64,000 nucleotides of DNA from Branchiostoma floridae (GCF_000003815.2 NC_049986.1:17578046-17642045), one strand, 5' to 3'; counted from the first letter of the stretch, positions 1-18,973 are shown. Notes: a model not told the origin generated them from the letters alone. Numbers and translations are program-made.

Positions 1-697
1 CCGCAAACACGGTTACAACGTAGCTAGTTCTTTTCAATCTACTTATCTTTCATGTGATTATAACCGGTACCTCACTCTTGCTACAAACTATCAGATGCTG
101 GTAATCAGAAGCCCTATATACAAGTCACAGTCCCTATTCAACTCCACTGATAGTCATATCCAAAAAAATACAATATCTAAGATGTACACGCTTGCCATTC
201 CTTGCAAGATCAAGTCAAACATCGTACAGCATATGTGTAAAGCATAAAGAAATGGCATTGGTCTACAGACGATGATAGTCTTTATGATGGAATGCTATCA
301 CAAGCTTTCACTATTTACTCACAGAAAGAGTACAAGAATAAAGATCGGAACTTAAGTCTGTGTCGTTGACTGTTGAATTACACTTATTCTCTACTAGGTA
401 AAAAGCTGTAATATTTTTGGAATATACATATATATTCGTCTGGTGTGATATCAAACAGTAATCAGGGCGTTTTCTTTCTTTGTACATTGCCCGCGTCTTT
501 CTCTTCGTATTTCGCGCCATGGAGTCGAGGAGCGTCAAAGTTCATTGTAGTTAACTTTGGCCCTTAACCAATGACGAGGTTGCCTAATCACGTGACAAAC
601 GCCTTTAAAGCAAGCCGTCCCTCTGACGCACAGGCAATCTTATGGGTGACCTCTTGTCTGAAAAGCCCAAATTACAATTGAGTACAAATCGCTAGAA
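1..697. other. Upstream flank of FMO gene
   Basis: No gene is recognised in this stretch; the short open frames have no family signature or splice context. The last 140 bases look like a proximal promoter and 5' UTR for the monooxygenase that starts at 698. Confidence 0.5.
565..600 (+). promoter_or_regulatory. Candidate FMO proximal promoter (CCAAT box and E-box)
   Basis: A CCAAT pentamer lies at 568-572 and a palindromic TCACGTGA E-box at 588-595, about 130 and 105 bases before the start codon. CACGTG palindromes are bound by bHLH-zip factors such as USF and TFE3. There is no TATA box at a suitable distance. Assignment rests on position and motif only. Confidence 0.4.
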
Positions 698-3600
698 ATG
701 GCGAAGAAAGTAGCAGTGATCGGCGGGGGTTCGAGCGGGCTGACAGCCATCAAGTGCTGCCTGGACGAGGGGCTGCAGCCCGTCTGCTTCGAGAAGGGAA
801 CCGACATCGGCGGACTCTGGAACTTCAAGGAAGACGCCCCGCCCGGCTTTGCCAGCGTCTACCGCTCCACGGTCATCAACACCAGTAAGGAGATGATGTG
901 TTACAGCGACTTCCCCATCCCCAAGGAGTATCCAAACTACATGCCGCACTCCTATATCATCAAGTACTTCAGGATGTACGCTGAGAACTTTAACCTCCTG
1001 AAACACATCAGGTGAGACAAACAGCCTAAACTCGCCCTAATCTGCTAATTTGCACAATCAATCGTATTCTGCTTCTAAAGAGAGCTTTTGTAATACCTTT
1101 TGAATTATCCCACATGCTTCTGTTCAATGATTATATCTGGTGTATTTAACATATCATTAAGCGCTCCTCTTGTACACATTGCACCATCATCCCATATGTT
1201 GTTGTTGAACATTTGCACCTTGGAGTATCAGCTATGCTCGCATGCAATGGTCTTGGTCAGATAATGAGGTCATATGGGCTTTATTTTGTTAAGAGCTAGG
1301 CTGACATACAAAATGCCCATTCCTGCTTCTCCTTTGGTGTAATCTGTAAGAGTACTTTTACAGATTATAGAGTGTTTTTTTTTTACTTTAGTTGAAGTGT
1401 TACAAATGTTATGGGGGAACCACCACACATCTTGGTCCCACAGCTATACTCTCCGTTGATAAACTACAACCTTGCTAGTTAATATTTTGCTCTTGGACAA
1501 ACGGGATTTCAGACACAACCATGGGCCTTCACCTCCAGTTACTTACTTCTAACAACGCCCCCTTGAGTACACACAAGCAGAAAGGCCAATAACAAGCGAA
1601 GGTTTCATTTCAACTTCCCATGAAATGTAATCTGTTGCTTCCTTGATATCATAACAATAAAATCATTTGTATTTGAGAGTCATTAACTGAGTGCTGTTTG
1701 ACTTTTACGAAGACTTTTTGATAACAAGCAGTGTTGAGAGCTCGGGATCTGAGCCAAAAGGTCGTTGCCCTTGAAAACACTGAAACGTGCTGTTTAAAGT
1801 TCAATCTCCAGATGTTGAAGGCTCTGAACAATGCGTCTCTTTTACACGCCCTCCAGACAATAAAAAGGGCGTAAATAGAATTGACCAGACACTGGTAGTA
1901 TGCTAGTTTACCAGTGGCCAAGGTCTAATCCAGGTCATTGACTTTATTCGTTTGGAGAAGAAGAAGAAAAGAACCAAAAACAACAATATGATTTTCTGCC
2001 ATGAAGATTGGCAGGTTGCCGTCCGGACCAGTCTGGCTGCCTCATGTTCGGGACGGCACGGGAACTCCGAAGACTAAGTTCACAGGATGTCTTATACACC
2101 TTTATACCTCACACGTCACAATATGTTGTCGGTACGTACTACATATGTACAAGCCTAGTTCAAATTCAAATGACGAGCAAATTTTCTCGATACTTTCTGT
2201 CAGATTCCGGCACCGTGTGGACAGCGTAAAACCTAGAGCGGATTTCGCAGAGACTGGGCAGTGGGACATCACATACACCAATGAGGTAAGTTTTGGACTA
2301 TGTGTTAACATCACACATCCAAAGAAAAAATTGTGGATTCATACAGTCAACCTTACCTCTGCATGTATGTGACCACTTGTTGGTGGTCTCTTAGAAAATG
2401 TTCCCATTAATACAAGCATTAAAATGCTGAGTAAGAGAATGCATTCAACTCCATACTGTCTACTTCTAGGAGAAGAACGAGACCACCACAGAAGTGTTCG
2501 ATGCCGTAATGGTGTGTACAGGACATCACGTGTACCCACACTACCCCAGGGACAGCTTCCCGGGAATTGATGACTTTCAAGGGAAGACCATCCACAGGTA
2601 AACATCGTAATCATCAAAATAACACACCTATAGGAGTATACACATTATCATATGACGTCCAATATGAGTATAATGCTTTAGCACATACTACATGTAGTAC
2701 AGAAAAATAAAAACCATGGGACCACATATTACGCACATATTAGATATAAAGACAATCCATTCTGTATCTGTATCTGTATCTATGTAGCCAGTATAACCGC
2801 CGTTCGGCGTAACATACCAGCTTCGCAGGCACGCGGCGCGGCAGCAGCTGGTTATATTACACCGAACGACCCGAAATCCATTTAGAGATTCTTACGTTGT
2901 ACTGACCACAGATATTAGGAAACAAAGACATTCAGGCACACTTGAACGATATCTAAATCTTTGTCACGGGGTTAAAACAAGAAACTAACGTTAACCGAAC
3001 ACAACAGTCTTTAGGCAAATGATTTCAATGATGGTCAACGAAGAAATTCTGGTATTTTGGACTACTAAGTATTAAACCAGGAGAACCTTTTTTGTGCTTC
3101 TCAAAGTAACCAATCAGTCTGATCTCAGTCCCTATCCTAACGGTACATCTCGCTTCCTTCACCAGCCACGATTATAAGGACCACCGCGGCTTCGAGAACA
3201 AGCGAGTCATCACCATCGGGATCGGCAACTCCGGAGGGGATGTCGCCGTGGAACTCAGCCGGCATACCAAACAGGTTTGCCAGTTCAACTCGATACCTAA
3301 ATCTCGCTGGACTAGCGTGCAAAATGGCGCAATTTGTCGCTTGGTACTGCTATTTTTTTTACATCGCGATTGGCAAGATAGTTTCATCATTGCAAATCTC
3401 TTTTTATAACAAATTTGTAATCAATTTACCAATGGAAAACAGAAAGTGTCATCAAAGATATCAAAAAACATGTTCTTCGTGATATCACAGCCATACTAAA
3501 TGATGAAGCAAAGGGCACATTGCTACTTAATGTTTGTTGTTAAGTAGACCAAGCGTTTTGACTTATTTCCTCTCACAGCTTTTCCTGAGCACCAGGAGGG

Positions 3601-4540
3601 GCAGCTGGGTGGCCAACCGGGTCTCGTCTCGAGGCCTTCCCATCGACATCTGGGCCACTCGCCGGTGGGCCGACGCCCTGCCGTTATGGTACAAAGAGCG
3701 GTTCGCACGCCAGGTGCTGACCCAGCGCTTTGACCACTCCGTGTACGGTCTCAAGCCGAAGCACGATGTCTTCGCACAGCACGTCATGGTCAACGACGAC
3801 CTACCTAACCGTCTCATCACCGGCTCCATCATCGTCAAGCCCAACATCAAGCGCTTCACCAAGACCGGCGTCGTCTTCGAGGACGACACGGTGGAAGACG
3901 ACATCGACGCCGTCGTCTTTTGCACGGGGTACCGCTTCGACTTCGCCTTCGTCGACGACTCCGTGATAAAGGTTGAGAACAACGACGTTTCCCTCTACAA
4001 GTACGCCTTCCCTCCCAAGCTGGATCCTCCCACACTCTGCATCGTCGGCCTCACCCAGCCTCTTGGCGCGATCATGCCGATCGCTGAAATCACGTGCCGC
4101 TGGGCCACAAGGGTCTTCAAGGGGACCCCAAGCTCCCATCCCAGGACGTGATGCTCGAGGACATCAAGAAGAAGAAGTCGGCCATGTCCAAACTGTTCTA
4201 CGCGTCTCCGCGGCACACCGTCGAAGTGGACTACATCACCGCGATGGACGACGTTGCCGTAGAGATCGGAGTCAAGCCTAACTGGACGCGTCTCTTCTTC
4301 ACCGACCCCCGGTTGGCCCTACAGTGCTACTTCGGCCCGTGCACGCCGTACCAGTACCGCCTGATGGGACCCGGGGCGTGGAAGGGCGCCAAGGAGGCGA
4401 TCCAGACACAGATGCACCGCGTTAAGTACCCGACCAAGACGCGCGCCACACCTGACGACGGTAACGCAGGGGTCCCGGTGATTCTCAAGGTTCTCGTGGT
4501 GCTGGCGGTGATCCTGGCTGTCATCTGGAACTTCCTGTAG
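698..4540 (+). CDS. Flavin-containing monooxygenase, five exons, one-base frame break
   Basis: Microsomal FAD/NADPH monooxygenase that oxygenates soft nucleophilic N or S in xenobiotics. Exons: 698-1011, 2204-2285, 2470-2597, 3166-3274, 3579-4540, all GT-AG with compatible phases. The FAD motif GGGSSG is at residues 9-14, the FMO signature FQGKTIHSHDY at 168-178, the NADPH motif GIGNSGGD at 193-200, and FCTGY near 325-329. The C-terminus is a hydrophobic helix ([19 protein letters not shown]) that would anchor it in the ER. The last exon is broken: the frame is lost at a four-G run (4121-4124), and homology resumes at once one frame over and runs to TAG at 4538-4540. With one extra G the length would be 531 residues, normal for the family. 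This is either an assembly/base-call error or a real null allele. The subtype (FMO1-5) cannot be assigned. Confidence 0.92.
2759..2890. repeat. Short hexamer tract and GC-rich repeat in FMO intron 3
   Basis: A (TGTATC)n tract of about three units (2762-2780) is followed by a GC-rich stretch with a short inverted pairing: GTTCGGCGTAACATACCAG against CTGGTTATATTACACCGAAC. The arms and compact size suggest a small non-autonomous element. Family unknown. Confidence 0.4.
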
Positions 4541-5905
4541 ATCGTATGGATTCTGGATCCTGGACATGTGCTAAAAACAAGTCGATGGTCCTCCCACCAT
4601 GGAGGTCCGAATCAAACCAAATTTAACCAAACCAAAGCAAAACGAACCATGGTGACCGGTAGCCCCATAACAAAATTGCTTTCAGCGCACCTGATGTCCT
4701 TGCTTGTCTGTGCGCTCTCAAAAACTGTGATTTCTGTTGTCAAGAAATGCATCATTGCAGATTGACTTGCAAACGTTTACAAATAGACAAACTGTTGCTT
4801 AGATGCGGTCAAATGTAAACATCATTGTCCAGAGAAATAGACTCAATCAACATGACGAAATATTGTTACCCCAAAGTGGCGGTACTCAGGATATGACTGT
4901 TGTAACAGAAATGCTAGGCTACGTCTGGTTGCTCCTGATACCAATATAGGATAGGAGAGAATTATAGCTTTGCAAAACAGGATCGTTAACAAACGTTCTG
5001 TGATTATGGAGAAACTTTTGACGCAGCTAGCTAACTCGGCGCAAGTCATCATCTCTTTGGTACCTGCCACCGTTCGATTACAACTCCAGAAGAACTAGAC
5101 ACCAATTGGCAACTCAAACTATTTGAGTTTTAATAAAGCACTTCTAAAAGCAATGATTACTTACTAGGGAAAAGGAAAATTAGCACTATTTACCCAGACT
5201 TACAAAGTAGTAAATGGCCATATTGGCCAAACAAGCCATCGAAATAAATAAAGGCGTTGACATGACCTGACTTTTTTTTCACATTTTCATTCACAAACCA
5301 TGAATTACATAGCATTGCAAGCTATTTACGCTATTCAACCATGGCCAACACATCCATACCATAGACACAACGTTTTTGCACAAAATGCAGCATTACGTTT
5401 ACACATAAACATACCTAAACATGAGAACATTCATCACAACACAAACAACAGAAAACCAACTTTGTCATACATGCATAAAAACATTTACTAACATTTATTA
5501 ACAAAAAGAAACAAGAAATAAGAACATTTTCGGAAAACAAGATCAGAATACAAGTAACAATTGTAAACGGGTTTACACAGTAACATAAGCTTTACAAAAC
5601 TAGGAAAACATACAAGAAGAAATCAGCCATCCGTTCATTCAGAAATGAGAAAATGGCAATCAATTCTACCTCGTCATCCTTATACTGTACCCACAATTTG
5701 AAAAATAGCAAAGTTTGCTCAAGTCACCACTTAAGTCGCCACGTTGTTTAAAAAATGGTTGGACGTGTCTTGACGTCGTCTCAAACGTCTATCCTTGGCC
5801 CTGCGTATGTTTTGCCACTTGAGTCTGGCATTGTGTGTCTGGTGGCGCGCGCAAAATCCGGGGTCACGAGCTCTAGTCACGCCCCCTAGCTCTGATTGGT
5901 CCAAG
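4541..5905 (+). other. FMO 3' UTR and intergenic DNA
   Basis: AATAAA at 5132-5137 is the best candidate poly(A) signal, giving a 3' UTR of about 600 bases. Two overlapping AATAAA motifs at 5243-5252 are alternatives. The rest, to the duplicated promoter block, is AT-rich and has no recognisable gene. Confidence 0.45.
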
Positions 5906-6094
5906 CATTTCGCTAGAATAACTCCGTAGAATCACTTGGATTAAGGTATACTCGTTCCATGAGAGACGGTGTGAAAACAGTCCACAGTCAGGGAGAGTGC
6001 AGACCAGGCAAACGAAACAGTTTAGAGAGAGACTTCTAACACTGCCAACACCGCCACTTTAGAAAGGCGAAGAAGTTTCAGGAACAGGAACCAG
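5906..6094 (+). promoter_or_regulatory. Promoter/first-exon unit A for the DNase I-like gene
   Basis: First copy of a duplicated block. It begins CATTTCGCTAGAATAACTCC, contains GTATACTCGTTCCATGAGAG and ends AACAGGAACCAG followed by a good donor GTGAGC at 6095. An inverted CCAAT box (GATTGG, near 5894) lies just upstream. Since the DNase coding exon at 7335 has an acceptor and no promoter of its own, this is best read as a non-coding first exon with its promoter. The transcription start is not visible. Confidence 0.45.
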
Positions 6095-6116
6095 GTGAGC
6101 GAAACCATTTTCCAAA

Positions 6117-6328
6117 CATTTCGCTAAAATCACTCCGTGGAATCACTTGGATTGAGGTATACTCGTTCCATGAGAGACGGTGTGAAAATCGGGTTTCCAC
6201 GGTGGGAGAGTACAGATCACGCAAACGAAACAGTTTAGAGAGAGAGAGAGACGTCGGCCGGGTCGACAGTCTTAAACTGCCAACACCGCCCTTTAAGACA
6301 GACCAGGAAGCTCAGGAACAGGAACCAG
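6117..6328 (+). promoter_or_regulatory. Promoter/first-exon unit B (tandem copy of unit A)
   Basis: Second copy of the block at 5906, offset 211 bases at its left end and 234 at its donor because of an inserted GA-rich and CG-rich segment near 6241-6268. It keeps the same core sequence and ends GGAACCAG before a donor GTGGGT at 6329. It lacks the inverted CCAAT box of unit A. It would serve as an alternative non-coding first exon for the DNase gene. Confidence 0.45.
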
Positions 6329-6330
6329 GT

Positions 6331-7334
6331 GGGTGAATCCTTCCTAAGGTCAGAACTCTTTATAGCACCTGTTGCCTCTTTATTATTATCGGCACAGTTT
6401 CCGTTAAAATGTCCATTTCGTCCAAGAACTTCTATTTGATTAAACAAGGGCGCTTTTGTTTCTCATGTGTGCCCTTATTTGTTGTTTCTCATGTGTGCCT
6501 TTATTTTGTATGTTTGCCAAGACTTCGTTTTTGTAATATCATGTATATTTCAAAACCAATTAAAAAGAATGAGTTAAAATAAAACAAGGGCACTGGAGAA
6601 TTCCGACATGGGTCTGATCGTATGACGTCATGTAGTCACATTCTTTATTTTATTTAGACTTAGTGGCGTGTGACCATGCATGACTACACATATCAACGCA
6701 TGAGAAATGTGCCGTGGGAGGGGAATAGGGAATGGTGTGTATCACTCAAGAAAAGTTCAGCACAAGACTCACGTCATATTTCCATACTACGGTTTGCCAG
6801 TCGTGTTCGTTCACGTTATGCCAACAGAAATCCCACGGGGTCTAAAAGTTTCAACTCTAAACACAGATCCTCAAGTTTATTTTAAGTGTTTTTGCATGAT
6901 GTCAAATGTAAGAAGACAAGATGAACACAACAATGGCCTGGATCTCTTTGGGTCTATTTCAAGGCATTGATTTCAGTGCTAGTCATGCAGCGGGCGTTAT
7001 TGTCAGTACATACCCTCTGGCGTAGCATTTTTACTTCGCTGTACAACCGAGTAGGCTATTGGCAAACGGTAAATACAAGGGAAGCTTGGTGTGCGTATGT
7101 CACAGATCACATTTCTGACCCTGAATTGTAAATCTAGCAACTCTGGACCAGCCATACGACATGTGGATCATGCATGGAGTTGTGTGGACATGTATTTTCC
7201 CATCAAAGTCTTCTGTTACACCTGTAGGTGCCCATTGACAAGGGGTTACTGTATCTTTTAGCCAAGGGCTAAATTAGGCTATTGAGGGCCATTCACCTTT
7301 CAAACGTTTTGTCCCAAACCCCTGGTTGCTACAG
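6331..7334 (+). other. 5' intron of the DNase I-like gene
   Basis: AT-rich DNA with no protein family recognised. It ends at an acceptor TGCTACAG (AG at 7333-7334), just before the exon that carries the start codon. Confidence 0.4.
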
Positions 7335-7365
7335 CTGACAACGTCGTGAGGAAGCTTGAAACGTC

Positions 7366-13550
<6,185 letters not shown>

Positions 13551-14072
13551 TCACCCTGATACTTTTCAGGCCAAAATGAGGAAGCTAAATCCGACTAAAT
13601 TCAGCGTGAGTGGAATGATGTCGATAATTGATACAATTATATACATTGTTGTATATGATATATATTCATAATCATCTTATTTGTCCTTGTCCCAAGTGAT
13701 ATACCCTGGGTTAACAACGTTCAGATTATATAAATTGCGAATGCTCATCTCCTCAATTCAAATTCTAAAATAGTTATCTAATGAAGAAGAGGGGATTGCA
13801 TATCGACCATGATGCCTGCATTAGACATGTATAGTCGAGTGGACTCCTTCCTCAGCTAACCGACATCTATCGCACCGCAGTCATGACTCTTTAAGACATC
13901 TGGAGCCCCATAGTTCAAGTCACGAATGAAGACCTTAATTTCACATATTTGCTGCTAAGCACAGGTCACATCAAGACATTAAGAAATAAATTTAACAGAT
14001 ACAAGATAAACCAACGTTAGATAAATTCAACTTCTCCTCGCTTTTCAGTTATGGTTAACTTTTATTCTCTTC
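13551..14072 (+). other. DNase gene 3' UTR and flank
   Basis: AATAAA at 13985-13990 is a candidate poly(A) signal about 435 bases after the stop codon. No other gene is seen before the assembly gap. Confidence 0.4.
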
Positions 14073-14438
14073 NNNNNNNNNNNNNNNNNNNNNNNNNNNN
14101 NNNNNNNNNNNNNNNNNNNNNNNNNNNNNNNNNNNNNNNNNNNNNNNNNNNNNNNNNNNNNNNNNNNNNNNNNNNNNNNNNNNNNNNNNNNNNNNNNNNN
14201 NNNNNNNNNNNNNNNNNNNNNNNNNNNNNNNNNNNNNNNNNNNNNNNNNNNNNNNNNNNNNNNNNNNNNNNNNNNNNNNNNNNNNNNNNNNNNNNNNNNN
14301 NNNNNNNNNNNNNNNNNNNNNNNNNNNNNNNNNNNNNNNNNNNNNNNNNNNNNNNNNNNNNNNNNNNNNNNNNNNNNNNNNNNNNNNNNNNNNNNNNNNN
14401 NNNNNNNNNNNNNNNNNNNNNNNNNNNNNNNNNNNNNN
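14073..14438. other. Assembly gap (366 N)
   Basis: A run of 366 N. It directly borders a degenerate repeat block, which may be why the assembly failed here. Open frames drawn across it are not real. Confidence 0.99.
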
Positions 14439-15135
14439 GAGAACCCTTGAATGGATCCTGATTATATTTGTTAGGTGGATGTGGGTTAGGAAAACGAAGG
14501 TCAAGTTCGATAATGGGCACCCTAGTGGCTGCCTAAGGTACTGCAGCAAAACTTTTAATTTTGGCACTTCGTGTTCTGGACATGCTGTGGTCATGATTTT
14601 TGAGTGGTAGATAGCCCTTGAAACAGAGAGTAAGTGCTGTGAGTTTGGACCCCCTAGCGGCTTTTTGGGAACTGCAGGCACCGATTTCCGTTCAAACTTT
14701 GGACGAGGATAACTTGAGAACGTGTAAACAGATCATCAGGATTTTCGGTATGTAGATAGAATGAGTGATGACTTATACAATGTAATACTAATTATGCAAA
14801 TCAGTAGCTTATTTGCATAATTAATGAGGAAAGTTCATAAATCCATGCCAACAGCATATAACTCAAGAAGCTGTGTATGGATTTTCATGATATTTAGTAT
14901 TTAAGTAGCGGCTGCGAAAAGGAAGGTTGTGTTCGAAAATAGTTGACGTAGCATTTTCCGTTAGGACGGTAGCGGGCCGAGTGTGTGCGTCCTTTTGTTT
15001 GTGGAATGCATAACTCGAGAAGCCTTGAAAAAATCCTGATGATAATTGGTAGGTGGGTAGGGGTCAGGAAAACGAAGATAAATTATGATAGTGGGCCCCC
15101 TAGCGGCTTCCTAAGGTACTGCAGCAAAACTTATT
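14439..15135. repeat. Degenerate interspersed/tandem repeat block
   Basis: A roughly 110-base segment at 14439-14550 recurs at 15019-15130: both run from GAGAA..CCTTGAA through AGGAAAACGAAG to CCTAAGGTACTGCAGCAAAAC. Weaker copies of the same pattern (an AACT-GAGAA start, a GATTTTC or ATCCTGAT core, a GTAG end) are at about 14707 and 14868, and the GTACTGCAG-type end recurs near 14650. No coding potential. Family not recognised. Confidence 0.6.
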
Positions 15136-16248
15136 AACAGAAATAAACTGTGCTCTATATATCTCATTTTGACCTATATCTATGGACACAGCTGTTATAC
15201 AGATGGTTTGCTGGAGGACGCCCTTACACTGGGGACAAAGTCTAAATTGACAAGCATGAAATTCTGCTTGACCAGGGATGCTACAAGGTCATCTGTCAGG
15301 TCACAGTCTGGTTTTGGTAATGTTTGTGTGTTTGTGAGGAACAATAAGACCTTAAAGTCTTAAATAAAGGCATGATTATTTGGCGAAGAGATGGGTTCGT
15401 TGAACTCTAGTTTATTTTGCCTTGAGTTTATTTCATGTTTAGCAACTTAGGAAAACCGCGCGCCTGCTGCATTTATCTTGCACACAAAGCTAAGGGGTTG
15501 TTTTCCTCTTGATGAATGATAAATGTGTCCTAAGATACGGAAGAATTGTGAATTGTAAATGTATTGATGCTGCTGGTATCTTCAATTTAAATATATATCA
15601 AGTGTTGTCTTTGATTAAATGTCTTGTTAGGTGATTGTCACACAAGTGCGTATCCGTGTTTTATACAGGTCCTTTTGAGTTGAGTATTGACATTTTGCTG
15701 GTTTAGGAAATGTTAATTGGGTAGACGTTGTATTTTACTTAATTTATCAAACCGAAAAGATGTTTTCGGCTTCAAGCCTCACCCAAACCAAAAATGCAAA
15801 TACCGGGCCCTGTGACCGCTCCCTTATCCATATGCTTCGCGCGGCTTTCGTCCCGCACAAAGATATGCCAGAAGCGGTGCTTAGTCTTCAGTAGCTGAAC
15901 CCTTCAGACCTTGGTCCGTCTTTCCCTATCCCAATACTTCACTTCTGAGCGACATACAACACTTGAGGCTTTAACAGCGTTATAAATTTTATAAAATGCT
16001 TCGCTCAGTTTCCGAATGGCACACTCTGTTTCCGCAATAAGCGGTTAACGTTTAATTTATGCCCTTTGCATCGATGAAAGAAATGAACGAATATCGAAGG
16101 ACCAAAACTACCGATCATACAGAACTGTCCCTTGTAATTGCGCCAAGAAAGTGATGTATGCTATACAGCAGTAGACACAGACTTCCCAAGTTCATTGACG
16201 ACGTTGTTTTTGTTCGGTCTTGGAAAACTAAGGATAACTGCGGAAATC
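15136..16248 (+). other. Intergenic DNA and 5' flank of the C1q gene
   Basis: No protein family or RNA gene recognised. The last few hundred bases should include the promoter of the C1q-domain gene, but I see no clear TATA or CCAAT placement. Confidence 0.35.
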
Positions 16249-18582
16249 ATGGTCGTCAGGGAGAGAAAATGTTGTAAACATTCGGCCCTGTTTATTCTCC
16301 TTCTTGCTCTGTGCGTAGAGGATGCGTTTTGTCGTTCCGTCGTGGAGGGAAGTCGAGGATTGTCAACTGAAGAAGGGACGTGCAGCCGACAGTGTAACGT
16401 CACCAATGTCAACAACATCACTGTCCTAGCGCCGCAAGGCACCCCAGGTCAGAAGGGACAGCCGGGGGAAAGGGGTGAGTACGCCGATAAGGGTTAGAAA
16501 TCCAGGCAAAGCTATTAGGTCCCATTTCCGAAACGGGGACCGGCCGGGATGTTTGCGGAAGCGAAAATGAAACTGTTTACTGGGGAATATAACGTTACAC
16601 AAATTATGCTCCTGACTCTGTTTTGTTGCTTTCTTATCATATCTTTCGTTTCCGAAAGCTACCAGGCCGGGTCTCGGGTTAGGAATTGGGACCAAGGCTT
16701 AAGTTACGCCAAAACGCAGTTATAACTTAACGTTACTCAAGCAACTGGATATGATTGTTGGAAACGACCAGACTTTTCAGGTAGCATCCACTACCGTCAG
16801 TCAGTGTTTCACAGTTTTCTGACCAAAGGGCTTTAGAGCTGGGTCCCGCCCCGTAAGCTATGTGGTGAGAAAAATATCTTTTAAGATATAAAAGCTAGAA
16901 CTTAAAAGTTCTAGCTTTTCTCTTGTGACCATTGTGATGCCTGACATGTTTTTCTTTTCAGGTACGCGTGGCATGCCGGGACAGAGAGGTGTTCAAGGCC
17001 CGAGTGGTCCCCCCGGGGAGACGGGTCTGCAGGGCCCCCGGGGACCCAAGGGTACCAGAGGTCCCCCTGGAGTGGGGATCTTAGCTGCCCTGGTGGTGGG
17101 TTTTTCTGTCGCAAGGTCTTCTGGGATGGACAAGGTGAGTGCTGGTGACATACAAACAGGGGTGACCTAACTTTAAATCGGCGAGGAAAAGGAACATCAA
17201 TGGATAAAGATTACTATTTGGACACGGTTAAAATATTGTATATAATCACTTTCATGTAAACGATAGGCATCTCATACTTGGGACATGCCGTAGATTGGGT
17301 AGAGATGACCATCTTAACATACAAATCATGATCTGCTTTGCACATTGCAGCATTCATTGATCTTATCTCCAAGCAGATTCATCGTGGTCAAAGCAGTACC
17401 CAATTGATTCTGGTGGTCAGTTGGACACTGCTTTGGCCCCTGTCTGATACTGTTTAATGCCACTGGTCAATCTGCTAGGACATTACATTTGTTCCCTGTA
17501 TGATCCCCTCCAGAGTAATGCTGACCAGACTGTGGTCTATGACATTGTGCACACCAACATCAAGAATGCCTACGACAGCAGGACTGGAAGGTTTGTGGCA
17601 CCGATCGGAGGTCTCTACTTCTTCACCTTTACAGCCATGAAGGGCAACGATAAGTCTGGGTGTCTACTCTCCCTTATAAGGTAAGGGTAAAATGTTAGAT
17701 ATCGTAACTGGATTTGCTCGGCTTGTAGACTATAGTTTATGGTAGCAGTCAATATATATAGTTATGTGCACATGTATTGCCAGTTGTTTAACATGAATGA
17801 CTTATCAGGATTGTTGTAAGGTTATATATTTTACAAAAACATTGGATGGCAAAGTGGGGGAAGCTGCATTAGGCCTTGTACAAGGTTGAAGAAATATACA
17901 TCTAACGTTTAGCACAAAAAAGATGTCAGGAAAAATACAGAAGGAGAAAATTGTACATTTTAACCCTATCATACCAATCACACCGACATATTGAGCCACT
18001 ATCTGACTATCTGCCAATCAAACATGTACCCCAAAATATACACATTTAGCAGTTTTTAACCATTTATTCAAATCTAAAAAATTATCAATCATGAGAAACA
18101 TGTACATCAGCCAAGCACAAAAAAGTGATCTACTGAGTCAGACACTGAATGTAATGCACAAATTTACATCACATTACCAAAGCTACAAAGACAAGAAAAT
18201 ATTGAGGGAAAACTGTCAATGTTTTATGCTCCCCCATTTGTGTTAAACAAATTATATAGGGATAAAGTTTGTAACAGAAATGCCAAGCTGAAAAAAAATG
18301 TAGGAATTTTGTCAAACAACATCTGCTAAGGCGATTTTAAAAGACTTGACTGTTGTAATTGTTGTTCCCAGGGACACGTTTATGGCGACTGGAGAACACA
18401 TTGTGTCAGTGTACATGGGACCAAAGGGAGACTACAGCTCCACTAGCAACTCTGCCGTTGTCACCCTTGAACCTGAGGACGAGATCTGGGTCCGCTTGGG
18501 AACGGGGTCGAGCCTCTTCAGCGACAAAAACAACTATGTCACGTTTTCTGGGTTCCTGATCCAACCACAGATCATGCCATAG
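16249..18582 (+). CDS. Secreted collagen-like C1q-domain protein
   Basis: Four exons: 16249-16474, 16962-17134, 17514-17680, 18372-18582; phases match and give 258 residues. I chose the ATG at 16249 because it gives a signal peptide directly (a basic start, then [14 protein letters not shown]). A short segment with [12 protein letters not shown] (two candidate N-glycosylation sites, and cysteines that could link chains) precedes 16 unbroken Gly-X-Y triplets, from [12 protein letters not shown] to GTRGPPG. The C-terminal C1q domain begins [11 protein letters not shown] and shows [17 protein letters not shown] and the closing TFSGFLI. Such proteins form trimers, often higher oligomers, and bind ligands outside the cell; in vertebrates they include C1q chains, C1QTNF/adiponectin and cerebellins. 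The exact subgroup is not clear. It follows the DNase gene in the same orientation. Confidence 0.92.
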
Positions 18583-18973
18583 TGATAGAAACTGACAAAT
18601 GTTGACACAAATGTTCAACACAGTCAAAGCTGTATAACTATAAGGGGCCACCTTTGTCAACAAGGACATTATATACTAGTAATGGCTTGGCCACTTTTTA
18701 GTGGTTACAAAGATACTTTGTCCCATTAATCCAAGCATTCATGGTTAAGAATCTAGTCTGGAGTAGTCACTATTGACAGGTTTGACTGTAGTTACTAAAA
18801 CAAACAAATGCACAAACAAACAAATGGGCAAGTAAACAACCTAATCAAACAAATGGCTGCCTTTGTTTTAAATGTACATGTTACCTGAAAGACTGATCCC
18901 ATAGACTCCCCACATCTCCCACAGATAGGTCAGATTATATATGTATGAATATGATTGCAATCTTACTACAATG

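Noticed and set aside
3563-4139. Antisense and second-frame open frames over FMO exon 5
   Set aside because: Shadows of the GC-rich FMO coding exon, with no independent motifs.
14051-14681. Open frames of 136-208 codons
   Set aside because: Almost entirely N characters across the assembly gap.
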